From contig JBBCIS010000002.1 of assembly GCA_037189845.1 (NCBI GenBank), forward strand, positions 124,001 to 188,000: 64,000 nt of DNA, given 5' to 3'. Position 1 is the first letter of the stretch; each line of letters begins with the position of its first letter. Below are positions 27,180 through 35,720 of this stretch, piece after piece. The notes beneath the pieces were generated by a model that had not been told where the DNA came from, did no database searches, and saw nothing but the letters and a program-made list of their open reading frames with translations. A program made the translations under genes and the position numbers. Source of the stretch: JAMLHH01 sp037189845 (GTDB lineage Bacteria > Bacteroidota > Bacteroidia > Chitinophagales > JADIYW01).

Positions 27180-28376
27180 ATGAGCAAACTCAATCCGCTA
27201 TCTTTGGACAAAACCAATCTTAACCCTGTGAAAGTATATTTACCAAATCTGAATGGCCTGAGATATCTAGCCTGTATGGTTGTTATTGTTACGCATACCG
27301 AAATGATCAAATGGGTATATGGCATGGAAAACTATTATACCGAAGGTCTGAAAAGATTTGGACACCTTGCAGTTATCAGCTTTTTCGTTCTGAGCGGTTA
27401 TCTGATCACCTATTTACTCATGGCTGAGAAAGAAAAAGTAGGTACGATCAGCATCAAGAACTTCTATATAAGAAGGATATTGAGAATCTGGCCTTTATAT
27501 TTTTTCACGATCATTCTGGGACTATTTGTCTGGCCTCATATACCCTTTTTTGAAATTCCCGGACAAGCATCTTTACAGGATGTCAACTTCTGGTCAATGG
27601 CATTGCTGTACTTATTGATTTTGCCCAATATAGCTGTAAAAGTTTTTAATCCGAGTCCGGTGCCATTATTAGGGCCTTCATGGTCTATTGGCGTGGAAGA
27701 GCAATTTTACTTCATGTGGCCTTGGCTGGTGAAAATGAGCAAAAACATTCTTTATACCTTATTCGGAGTAGTTATTGTCTACAATCTGGTACTTTTCACA
27801 TTGATGTACCTTGGTAAAGGACAAGCCAATACATCTGCGGTCAGAATCACACTTTCTGTCTGGGAGAATTTCTGTATTTCCACAATGGCCATTGGTGGCT
27901 TGCTGGCATGGATCAAGTACAATAAAAAGGAAGCTTTTCTCAAAATTCTGTATCACCCTGTAATAGATATTGGCAGTTATATTGTTTTTGCAGGCTGTAT
28001 TGTCATTGGTGTAAGATTTCCTGTTTTTCATGCAGAAATTTATGCATTCCTGTTTGCAGTAATGATTTTAAATCTGTCTTCCAATCCTAACTCATTTGTC
28101 AATATGGAGAATAAGTTCTTCAACTACATGGGTAAAATTTCTTATGGAATTTACATGTTTCACATTGTGAGCATTTTTGTCATCTTCAAATTATTCAGAC
28201 CATTATTTGAAGGTCTTCCGCACCAGGCTGTCAGTATTATCGTAATTGTTTTCTCTACATTATTCGTTACGCTCATTTCATCTTTGACATTCAAATACCT
28301 GGAAGAGCCGCTGTTAAAAATGAAAGGAAGATTCTCCAGCATTATCTCAGGTGATATGGCTAAAAAGAGAGATTAA
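27180..28376 (+). CDS. Acyltransferase 3 (OafA-like) membrane protein
   Basis: A 398-residue integral membrane O-acyltransferase with about ten hydrophobic helices. Family residues are visible: LNGLRYLACMVVIVTHTEM (catalytic His about residue 39), FFVLSGYLITYLL, FYIRRILRIWPLYF and GPSWSIGVEEQFYFMWP. These enzymes acylate cell-surface sugars or lipids. No polysaccharide cluster is beside it, so the acceptor is unknown. It is separated from the divergent aldolase gene by 72 bases. Confidence 0.9.
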   Translation: MSKLNPLSLDKTNLNPVKVYLPNLNGLRYLACMVVIVTHTEMIKWVYGMENYYTEGLKRFGHLAVISFFVLSGYLITYLLMAEKEKVGTISIKNFYIRRILRIWPLYFFTIILGLFVWPHIPFFEIPGQASLQDVNFWSMALLYLLILPNIAVKVFNPSPVPLLGPSWSIGVEEQFYFMWPWLVKMSKNILYTLFGVVIVYNLVLFTLMYLGKGQANTSAVRITLSVWENFCISTMAIGGLLAWIKYNKKEAFLKILYHPVIDIGSYIVFAGCIVIGVRFPVFHAEIYAFLFAVMILNLSSNPNSFVNMENKFFNYMGKISYGIYMFHIVSIFVIFKLFRPLFEGLPHQAVSIIVIVFSTLFVTLISSLTFKYLEEPLLKMKGRFSSIISGDMAKKRD

Positions 28377-28416
28377 TTTCAGAAATTCACTATGAACTGA
28401 TGATAAAAATGGTAAA

Positions 28417-29091
28417 ATGAGCACATCGTCCTATATCAGATATCTAATAGTCATGGCTTTCATATTTTGCTGTACCAGCATTTATGGACAAAATAAAAGC
28501 ACTGTAAAGATAGGTCTGATGAAATACAAAGGTGGTGGAGACTGGTATGCTAATCCTACTTCTCTCCCAAATCTCATACAGTTTTGCAACCAGCAGCTAA
28601 AAATGGATATCAGCACTGATGTTCAGGAAGTAGAACCATCCAGCACACAGATCTTCAATTATCCCTTTGTACATTTAACAGGACATGGAAATATTGTCTT
28701 TTCATCGCAAGAAGCAAGAAATCTCAGGCTTTATCTTATTGCAGGTGGCTTTTTACACGTTTCTGACAATTACGGACTGGATCCGTTTATCCGCAGAGAA
28801 ATGAAAAAAGTATTCCCTGAGCTTGAATTTGTAGAACTCCCGTTTAATCATCCGATCTATCACCAGAAATTTTCTTTTCCTCGAGGCTTGCCCAAAATTC
28901 ATGAGCATGAAAACAAACCGGCAAAGGGTTTTGCGCTGATATGGGAAGGCAGAGTTGTCTGCTTTTACGATTATGAATCAGATCTGGGTGATGGTTGGGA
29001 AGATACTGCCGTGCATGACAATCCTGAAGAAAAAAGACTTCAGGCGCTGCGTATGGGAGCGAATTTGGTACAGTATGCTTTAACTCAGTAA
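28417..29091 (+). CDS. DUF4159 family secreted protein
   Basis: A 224-residue protein with a signal peptide (about 1-25, ending near SIYGQ) and a DUF4159 domain. The KYKGGGDWYANPTSLPNL opening, the HLTGHGNIVFS motif and the GGFLHVSDNYG/DPFIRREMKKVFP block define this family, whose fold resembles glutamine-amidotransferase-like domains. Function is unknown; relatives are often found with MoxR/BatA-type gene groups. It ends three bases before crcB. Confidence 0.82.
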   Translation: MSTSSYIRYLIVMAFIFCCTSIYGQNKSTVKIGLMKYKGGGDWYANPTSLPNLIQFCNQQLKMDISTDVQEVEPSSTQIFNYPFVHLTGHGNIVFSSQEARNLRLYLIAGGFLHVSDNYGLDPFIRREMKKVFPELEFVELPFNHPIYHQKFSFPRGLPKIHEHENKPAKGFALIWEGRVVCFYDYESDLGDGWEDTAVHDNPEEKRLQALRMGANLVQYALTQ

Positions 29092-29094
29092 AAT

Positions 29095-29469
29095 ATGTTG
29101 CGAAATATTCTTTTAGTGGGTTTGGGAGGCAGTGCAGGGAGTATTCTCCGCTATCTGACTTCTGTTTTTGTACAAAAATATTTCCAGCCGGCATTCCCAT
29201 ATGCTACTTTCACTGCCAATATTCTGGGTTGCTTACTGATCGGTTTTCTGATCGGAACTTTTGAAAAACACGAAGTGCCTCCAACTGATTTAAGGTTATT
29301 GCTGATCACGGGATTTTGCGGCGGGTATACTACATTTTCGGCTTTTGCTGCTGAAAATATCCAGCTATTACAATCAGGAAATTCTTCTACAGCTTTTATC
29401 TATATCGGCATCAGCATCCTCTTTTGCTTATTTGCAGTTTGGTCAGGTATGGCTATCAGCAGAATATAG
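29095..29469 (+). CDS. crcB: Fluoride channel CrcB/Fluc
   Basis: A 124-residue four-helix membrane protein with the Fluc hallmarks: GGSAGSILRYL at the N-terminus, the ANILGCLLIG segment with the conserved Asn (about 43), and GFCGGYTTFSAF (about 73-84) with the break that binds the central Na+. Fluc dimers export fluoride. I see no fluoride riboswitch upstream; the gene follows the DUF4159 gene by three bases and should be co-transcribed with it. Confidence 0.93.
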   Translation: MLRNILLVGLGGSAGSILRYLTSVFVQKYFQPAFPYATFTANILGCLLIGFLIGTFEKHEVPPTDLRLLLITGFCGGYTTFSAFAAENIQLLQSGNSSTAFIYIGISILFCLFAVWSGMAISRI

Positions 29470-29553
29470 GAAATAATACCAAATTGATTTATAGACAGGT
29501 AATTTATTCTGATTTAATATTACGTTTGATAGAATAATATGGTCTGTTTTATG

Positions 29554-30213
29554 TTATCCATTCCGATATAACCTGAACGCTATCCAGAATAAGGATAACA
29601 AAATTCCAAGTATAAAAATATATTTACCGTGCTCCCTGTCTGATGCTGAATATGCAAAAATATTGCTACCATCGGGCAATGTCTTTTTATGAGACATCAG
29701 ATGCCTGCCGATGAAAATTCCGATGACTCCACCTAAAAAGGAAAACAGATAACCTGCAATAATCCAGTTTCTTTGGCTTTCTTCAGGTTGGGAAAGTTCT
29801 TCTGTCCTTCTTTTGTTGATATCATCTATCTGCTCCCGGGTCATATTAATCCCTCTTTCTGCCAATATCTTCCGGGCAAGCACGTAGTCAAAATTCCCCC
29901 ATTTATCCTGCTGTGATAGTATTTCCAGCAGCTCTTCATTGGAGAATGTAAAAAGATAATAATCCTCATCTACATCATCCATTTGCTGTTCAGAAATTTC
30001 ATTCAGTAAAGAATTAACTTTCTCAAAATCGGGTTTTCTGAGTTTTATTCGATAATCTTTAGACAAATCATTATTGACAAATGAAGGATCGAACAAAAGA
30101 GAATTGTTTTCAAGCTCAAACTCTACATTTTGCTCTTTTAAAAACTCAGCAAATTCTAAAAGATCTTCCTCTTTGGAGAAGCTTTTAAAAGTAAAAAATA
30201 AAGATTCAGCCAT
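29554..30213 (-). CDS. Hypothetical protein with DUF2007-like N-terminus
   Basis: This 219-residue protein begins with a ferredoxin-like segment (FFTFKSFSKEEDLLEFAEFL) resembling DUF2007 signal-transducing domains. A helical middle (about 90-140) contains DYVLARKILAERGI. Two transmembrane helices sit at the C-terminus (about 150-170 and 195-212). A TTG lies two codons upstream, and I use ATG 30213. It is convergent with crcB and stands alone. Confidence 0.62.
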   Translation of the reverse strand: MAESLFFTFKSFSKEEDLLEFAEFLKEQNVEFELENNSLLFDPSFVNNDLSKDYRIKLRKPDFEKVNSLLNEISEQQMDDVDEDYYLFTFSNEELLEILSQQDKWGNFDYVLARKILAERGINMTREQIDDINKRRTEELSQPEESQRNWIIAGYLFSFLGGVIGIFIGRHLMSHKKTLPDGSNIFAYSASDREHGKYIFILGILLSLFWIAFRLYRNG

Positions 30214-30514
30214 TTTCAAGATTGAATATTGGTATTAATAAAACTTGCTTTAAGATTTTACAAGTTATTACAATTCTCCATTTTTTATCCGGGAAAGTCT
30301 GATGATAGGTATAAAAATACCCTATCCCATCCCAAAATCTCCACAACAAGATGATGAACGATTACAAAAATCCTGACAGGCAATTCCATCTAATGCGACT
30401 ACTACCAGCTCTGAACATCCCCCAAGGAACAAGCAGATGAGGTTAGTGCGTTTAAGACATTGTGTAAATAGAATAGTGCTCCCAAAAAACATAGAAACAT
30501 AGATTCATTATTGG
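30214..30514. other. Intergenic region without a recognised gene
   Basis: About 300 bases with no coding frame longer than ~30 codons that resembles a protein. A short frame from 30352 (MMNDYKNPDRQFH...) stops after 29 codons and has no partner. The region ends at a terminator-like hairpin although no gene precedes it on the plus strand, so it may be the relic of a lost gene. Confidence 0.35.
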
Positions 30515-30537
30515 GCCGTCCTTTGGGATGGCTTTTT
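30515..30537 (+). terminator. Terminator-like hairpin
   Basis: GCCGTCC (30515-30521) pairs with GGATGGC (30526-30532), with one G-T pair, before five T residues. No intact upstream gene uses it. It may insulate the DUF4143 gene. Confidence 0.5.
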
Positions 30538-30549
30538 GATAAGACCATC

Positions 30550-30600
30550 ATAACAACTATGCAAATCTCAAATTTATTTTGAAATTTGCATAGTTGTTAT
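30550..30600. repeat. Long inverted repeat upstream of DUF4143 ATPase
   Basis: Two 23-base arms (30550-30572 and 30578-30600) are complementary with a single mismatch around a 5-base centre. It ends 41 bases before the DUF4143 gene and lies close to its probable promoter, so it may be an operator or a stable leader/terminator hairpin. No T run follows on the plus strand. Confidence 0.7.
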
Positions 30601-30641
30601 AAGTAAATAATATACCTTCGTATTGGATAAAACCAATAAAA

Positions 30642-31787
30642 ATGTTTTTACAGAGAGCTTCCGAGGATGAAATCATTTCTGCCATACAACACTTTCCCGT
30701 TACAGCTATTATTGGTCCGCGCCAATGCGGAAAATCTACTTTGGCCAAACATCTGATAGAAAATTCCCAATCGGAGACTTTATATCTGGATTTAGAACGA
30801 CCTTCTGATCTGATAAAATTAGATGATGCGGAGTGGTTTTTATCTAATCAGAAAGATAAGCTGATTTGCATAGATGAGATACAAAGAAAACCTGAATTAT
30901 TTCCGCTCATCAGAAGTTTAGTAGACGAATGGAACAGACCGGGCTGTTTTTTAGTATTGGGATCTGCATCACGGGATTTGCTGATGCAAAGTTCGGAATC
31001 TCTTGCAGGACGGATTATTTACAAACAATTAACACCGTTTCTGTGGTCGGAATTACCTGATGTAAGGATCGAAAAATATTTTGAGCGGGGAGGTTTTCCT
31101 CGAAGTTTATTGGCGGCGAATGATAAAGTTTCTTTTGATTGGCGTAGTAGCTTTATATCTACTTTTCTGGAGCGAGACCTTTTGCAGTGGGTCAATTTTA
31201 CACCAGCTACGATGCGACGCTTGTGGCAGATGCTGGCACATGTCAACGGCCAGACCGTAAACTATTCCAGTCTGGGCAATTCTTTGGGTGTGAGTAATCA
31301 AACAGTCAAAAACTATATCGACCTCCTGAAAAGTACTTACATGGTAGATGTTATAGAGCCGTACATATCCAATATAGGCAAGCGTCTGATAAAAGCACCC
31401 AAAGTATATATTTCTGATTCAGGGATTGTTTCAGCATTGCTGGGCATTCGTTCTTTCACAGATCTTTCGGGGCACCCTGCTTTCGGTTCTATATGGGAAA
31501 CAGTAGTACTTGCCAATTTGCGTGGTGCATTTCCTGATGCAGAAATCTCTTTTTATCGCACTTCCGGTGGTTCAGAAATTGATTTTGTAGTACAGCTCGA
31601 CAGTCGAACTTTTGCCGTAGAATGTAAAGCTTCTTATTCGCCGTCATTATCCAAAGGCAATCATATAGCCATTGAAGATATCCAGCCCAAACATACTTTT
31701 GTTGTGACACCGTCGTCCGATAGCTGGGCTATGAATAAGGGTATAGATGCCGTTTCGCTTAGAGAACTAATTCGCAGGTTAAAGTAA
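30642..31787 (+). CDS. ATPase with DUF4143 domain
   Basis: The 381-residue product is a P-loop ATPase. Walker A is GPRQCGKSTLAK (about residues 25-36), Walker B is KLICIDEIQRKPELFPLI (about 76-93), and a sensor region LVLGSASRDLL follows. The C-terminal DUF4143 domain (about 190-335) ends with the nuclease-like strand FYRTSGGSEIDFVVQL and VECKASYSPS, a degenerate PD-(D/E)XK arrangement. These proteins are common and often mobile, but no precise role is established. A long inverted repeat lies just upstream. Confidence 0.88.
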   Translation: MFLQRASEDEIISAIQHFPVTAIIGPRQCGKSTLAKHLIENSQSETLYLDLERPSDLIKLDDAEWFLSNQKDKLICIDEIQRKPELFPLIRSLVDEWNRPGCFLVLGSASRDLLMQSSESLAGRIIYKQLTPFLWSELPDVRIEKYFERGGFPRSLLAANDKVSFDWRSSFISTFLERDLLQWVNFTPATMRRLWQMLAHVNGQTVNYSSLGNSLGVSNQTVKNYIDLLKSTYMVDVIEPYISNIGKRLIKAPKVYISDSGIVSALLGIRSFTDLSGHPAFGSIWETVVLANLRGAFPDAEISFYRTSGGSEIDFVVQLDSRTFAVECKASYSPSLSKGNHIAIEDIQPKHTFVVTPSSDSWAMNKGIDAVSLRELIRRLK

Positions 31788-31856
31788 ATAATCTGCTATC
31801 AATATAGATTGTCATTAGATGAGATACTAAATCATTTATTATTAAGTTTGAAATTA

Positions 31857-32432
31857 ATGAGCCATCTCGTACCCATACATGAATACTTGCCGGAAGTCTT
31901 CATCGATCTGAAATATGCCGGCACAGATAATTTTGCGGAAAAGGTATTTTATCCGGAAGATTTCCAGGCAATGCTGACAAAAGATGCTGTTGTTAAACTG
32001 GTAAAAGCACAGGAGATATTGAAGTCCGTCAAGCCTGAATGGAGATTTGTCATTTGGGATGCTGCAAGACCACATGCGGTACAAGTGGCATTATTTGAAG
32101 AAGTAAAAGGTACAGACAAGGAAAAATATATTGCTCATCCGGAAATCGGTTCACTTCACAATTATGGTTGTGCGATTGATATTGGCCTGATTGATCCAGA
32201 TGATCAGCTGCTGGACATGGGAACGATTTATGACTATTTCGGTGCATTGGCTGAACCTTCTAAAGAAATAGATTTCCTTCATAATAGTCAATTATCTGAA
32301 GATGCGCTCGCCAACCGGCTTTTGCTCAGATATGTAATGGTATCAGCTGGCTTTCAACCTATACCTCATGAATGGTGGCATTTCAATCATTGTCCGATAG
32401 AAGTTGCTAAAGAAAAATATTCTATCTTTTAG
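31857..32432 (+). CDS. ddpX: D-alanyl-D-alanine dipeptidase (VanX/DdpX family)
   Basis: A 191-residue zinc dipeptidase of the M15D family. Zinc and catalytic motifs are present: FVIWDAARP (about 59-67) with the conserved Arg, SLHNYGCAIDIGLID with the His and Asp ligands, and EWWHF near the C-terminus with the catalytic Glu and third His. It cleaves D-Ala-D-Ala, in most species for cell-wall recycling. No vanHA genes are nearby, so a resistance role is not supported. I chose ATG 31857; an open frame reaches 31809. No signal peptide is evident. Confidence 0.88.
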   Translation: MSHLVPIHEYLPEVFIDLKYAGTDNFAEKVFYPEDFQAMLTKDAVVKLVKAQEILKSVKPEWRFVIWDAARPHAVQVALFEEVKGTDKEKYIAHPEIGSLHNYGCAIDIGLIDPDDQLLDMGTIYDYFGALAEPSKEIDFLHNSQLSEDALANRLLLRYVMVSAGFQPIPHEWWHFNHCPIEVAKEKYSIF

Positions 32433-32442
32433 CAGTGGAGTT

Positions 32443-33267
32443 ATGGTGATACAATATCAAAACAAATGGGCATTTATTGTTGGTGGTTCTACCGGAATAG
32501 GATTTGCTTTGGCAAAAGCATTTTTATCCAGGCAATCAAAAGTTCTGATGATTGCCCGCAATGAGAAAAAATTACAAGAAGCTGCAAACGAGCTAAAACA
32601 ATCCTATCCCCAGGGAATCATTGAATTTTTATCAGCAGATGCTACAGATGAAAATAGTCTGAAAATTCATTTTAAATCTTTAGCCGAAAAAGGTATCACA
32701 CCTTATTTCCTGATCAATTGTGCGGGCAGAGCTATTCCTGATTATTTTGAAAATATCAGCACTCAACAGCTCAAAGATTCATTTGATCTGAATGTTGCAA
32801 CAGCATGGAACAGCATTCAGGCAGCATTGCCTTACATGAAGCAAACTGGCGGGTATATTGTCAACACCTCATCTATAGCGGGATTTTTAGGAGTGTATGG
32901 GTATAGCGATTATTCTGTGACCAAATTTGGCCTGATAGGTTTATCAGAAGTGCTTAGAAGCGAACTTGAACCGATGAATATCTGCGTGTCAGTACTTTGT
33001 CCTCCAGATACCGAAACACCCGGATTTGAAGAAGAAAATAAAACGAAGCCGGAAGAAACCAAAGCTATTTCAGGAAATGCAAAATTACGGACAGCTGATG
33101 AAGTTGCTCATGCTACATTAAAGGAACTGGAAAAAGGAAAATTCATTTTACTGGTGGATTTTACATCCAAGCTTACTTATCTACTTAAAAGATGGCTGCC
33201 TGACATCCTTTACAAAGTCATCCAAAAAGATATCAGAAAAGTACAGAAACAAAAAGGCTTAACATAA
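32443..33267 (+). CDS. 3-ketodihydrosphingosine reductase-like SDR
   Basis: This 274-residue short-chain dehydrogenase has the cofactor motif GGSTGIGFALA (about 11-21), the NCAG strand, and the catalytic Ser and YSVTK pair in GYSDYSVTKFG. The segment CPPDTETPGFEEENKTKP (about 187-204) closely matches the signature of eukaryotic 3-ketodihydrosphingosine reductase (KDSR), which reduces the first sphingolipid intermediate. Bacteroidota make sphingolipids, so this role is plausible. The C-terminus has a weakly hydrophobic, basic stretch that may contact the membrane. No serine palmitoyltransferase gene is nearby. Start at ATG 32443, ten bases after ddpX. Confidence 0.82.
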   Translation: MVIQYQNKWAFIVGGSTGIGFALAKAFLSRQSKVLMIARNEKKLQEAANELKQSYPQGIIEFLSADATDENSLKIHFKSLAEKGITPYFLINCAGRAIPDYFENISTQQLKDSFDLNVATAWNSIQAALPYMKQTGGYIVNTSSIAGFLGVYGYSDYSVTKFGLIGLSEVLRSELEPMNICVSVLCPPDTETPGFEEENKTKPEETKAISGNAKLRTADEVAHATLKELEKGKFILLVDFTSKLTYLLKRWLPDILYKVIQKDIRKVQKQKGLT

Positions 33268-33446
33268 TCTTCTCTTTACACTTAGATAGAAGCAACAACA
33301 AAATTATTTTTTCTTGTACTTTCTTTAGTAGAAAAGTACCAAAAGAATCGTCCCGCATAGCTATCGGAAGGCTTTTCGGCATTTCGACTGCGCTCAATGA
33401 CCTCAACCTACATTGTGCCGCCACAACTATTGGGATACGTGCTTCG
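33268..33446. repeat. Interspersed repeat-like intergenic sequence
   Basis: This spacer between convergent genes contains TACTTTCTTTAGTAGAAAAGTA (a hairpin-like stretch, 33317-33338) and GGCATTTCGACTGCGCTCAA (33378-33397). Both have the look of dispersed intergenic text common in Bacteroidota chromosomes. No gene or clear terminator is seen. Confidence 0.35.
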
Positions 33447-35591
33447 CTATTCCAGCAATAACTTTTTAGTAGTCACAGAACCGTCTTCAAATACAAGTTT
33501 TGCGATATAAAGGCCTTTTGCCTGATTGGAAAGATCAAATTGTATGATATTGGAGTAAGTTTTTTCTGAATTATCCAGAACGGTTTGCCCCAGTGCATTT
33601 ATCCAGACCACTTGTTTTAATCTTACAGAAGATTCGTTGATTTTCAGCACTACACTCCCATTGCTCGGATTGGGATAGATCTCTACATCTTTTTGAGTCA
33701 CATATTCTCTGACTGAAACAAATTTTCCGTCATTCACTTTCAGATCATCGATATAAATATTGTTTTCAAAATTACTGACATTGCGGATAACGATCATCAC
33801 ATTATTATAGCCTAAATATGGAGTCAGATCCAGATTTTCAATTCTCCATTCAGAAGCTGTCGGAGTAAAAAATGTCTTAACAGCAGCAGCAACAGTAATC
33901 AAATCTTTTGCATATTTATTATAGATCACATCGTATGTTGCCCCGCAATCTACAGAAACCAGAACTTTCAGGGTATCCCAGTTATTCACTGCCTGGTTGA
34001 CGTTTGTATATTGAGCAGCGGCCAGATAGAACGACATCACCGCACTGTCTACTTCTCTCAGATCCAGAAACGGCAACACTATATCATCTTTTTCATCATA
34101 GCTTACATTCAGCACATCCGGATTGTATTCATTATTATTCATAAAATAGGAGTAGTCTCCCTTTTTACTGACTTTGTAAGCTGATCTCTTCCAGGTAATG
34201 GAGTTGTCCGAATTGATGACAGAAAAACCTCTGGAAGAAATATTTTCATCTTCAAAATTTTCATTCAATGGTAAGGTGCGGCTCTCAACTCCAACCTGTA
34301 TGCCAATGATTGAAACATCATTAGCCGGATTGTCATCTGCCGGTTGTCCATTTGGGAAAGAAATCATGAACTTTACATCGTGACTTCCATTCGCTAACCC
34401 GACAGGATCAAAATCAATTTTCACGCTGTCATACAGATTCAGCTCTCCGGACCAGCTTTTGGTAACGATTTCTCCGTCTCCTATTTGCAAAGAAATATTG
34501 AAGCTGGTAATTTTTTCATATCCTAAAGAAAGCAGGCTGACAGATGGAGTAAAATTATTCTCACACAAAATTCGGGCAGGTGAATGAATTGTGTATGTAC
34601 TGAGATCAAAATTTACGGGAGCAACATAACCTTTGGAACTTTTCAATGAGGCCCTGGCTCCGTTCAGAATTGCCTCCATACGTGTTGCCTGTAGTCTGGT
34701 AAACATCAGCAAGGCAGTATCATTCGAATAATCCATATAGTTCATAAACATCACTCCGGGAGATGTCTTGTTACAATCGTCATATTTGGGAAATACAGGT
34801 GTTCCTGCAGAGTTAGTATATTGTATAGGTGTATCAGCAACTCCGTCATCTGTGGTACAATCATTCTCATCACCCCAGATATGGTATAAATTAAAATAGT
34901 GTCCTAATTCATGTGTGGCGGTCCGTCCGAAGTGAAAAGGCTTGAGAGCACCGGTTTTACCAGTATACTTATAACTTAGCACCAAACCATCGGTCGTTTT
35001 CCCGGCGTCCGACGGAAATGTTGAATATCCCAGCCATGCTCCGTTCAGATTGCACACCCAGACATTCAGATAATACCGGGTATCCCACGGATACACTCCG
35101 CCCGTACTTGTTTTTTTAACATCATGCGTACCCATAATAAAGGCAGTTGCCCTGGATGTCTGATATCTGGTAATACCGGAAGTAACTTTCCCCTGCGGAT
35201 CTCTGTTAGCCAAAACAAATTTCACATTCATTTTACCGATCAAAGGACGAAAAGGTGCAGGCACATTTGAGATATCCTCGTTCAGGGCATTGAAATCCTT
35301 ATTGATAATTTCGAGCTGTTCGTGGATTCTCTGATCAGAAATATTCTGGTCGTTGTTGTAATACACCACATGAAATACTACCGGAATAATGACCTCTATG
35401 TTCCCGGCTGTTTTCATGTATGCTCTATCCGCTATGTATTTACGTGTAAACTCTTCTATTTCTTCGTTAACTTTTTTCGCCTGTACATCATTCGCCAATA
35501 TGTGCCTGTGATGTTCTTCTGAACCACAGATACGCTGTGCAAAAACAGCAATGCTTTGTAAAAATATAACTGCAGTTAAAAATATTCTCAT
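33447..35591 (-). CDS. Secreted M43 metalloprotease with T9SS sorting domain
   Basis: A 714-residue secreted protease. It has a signal peptide (about 1-19, ending VFAQ). The pappalysin-like M43 zinc domain (about 60-320) carries HELGHYFNLYH, the HExxHxxGxxH metal site, followed by an IWGDENDC stretch and the MNYMDYSND Met-turn. The middle has Ig-like or jelly-roll segments (about 330-630). The C-terminal domain (about 640-714) begins with IYPNPSNG and ends with VTTKKLLLE, the type A signal for type IX secretion. It is divergent from the TonB receptor gene. Confidence 0.93.
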   Translation of the reverse strand: MRIFLTAVIFLQSIAVFAQRICGSEEHHRHILANDVQAKKVNEEIEEFTRKYIADRAYMKTAGNIEVIIPVVFHVVYYNNDQNISDQRIHEQLEIINKDFNALNEDISNVPAPFRPLIGKMNVKFVLANRDPQGKVTSGITRYQTSRATAFIMGTHDVKKTSTGGVYPWDTRYYLNVWVCNLNGAWLGYSTFPSDAGKTTDGLVLSYKYTGKTGALKPFHFGRTATHELGHYFNLYHIWGDENDCTTDDGVADTPIQYTNSAGTPVFPKYDDCNKTSPGVMFMNYMDYSNDTALLMFTRLQATRMEAILNGARASLKSSKGYVAPVNFDLSTYTIHSPARILCENNFTPSVSLLSLGYEKITSFNISLQIGDGEIVTKSWSGELNLYDSVKIDFDPVGLANGSHDVKFMISFPNGQPADDNPANDVSIIGIQVGVESRTLPLNENFEDENISSRGFSVINSDNSITWKRSAYKVSKKGDYSYFMNNNEYNPDVLNVSYDEKDDIVLPFLDLREVDSAVMSFYLAAAQYTNVNQAVNNWDTLKVLVSVDCGATYDVIYNKYAKDLITVAAAVKTFFTPTASEWRIENLDLTPYLGYNNVMIVIRNVSNFENNIYIDDLKVNDGKFVSVREYVTQKDVEIYPNPSNGSVVLKINESSVRLKQVVWINALGQTVLDNSEKTYSNIIQFDLSNQAKGLYIAKLVFEDGSVTTKKLLLE

Positions 35592-35720
35592 TGGATGAAT
35601 TCGATTTACTAAGGTAACTAAATGATTCTTAGAATTCTATCTGCAGGCACTTCAGGAATGTATTATCATTCACAGCATTTAACCTTACAATTCAATATTT
35701 TTATCGGTAAAATCATTTTC

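Noticed and set aside
28950..29095. Fluoride riboswitch before crcB
   Set aside because: crcB follows the DUF4159 gene by three bases; no space or motif for the riboswitch is present.
31857..32432. Vancomycin-resistance vanX
   Set aside because: The enzyme family is shared, but there are no vanH, vanA or regulatory genes and the neighbours are housekeeping; cell-wall recycling is more likely.
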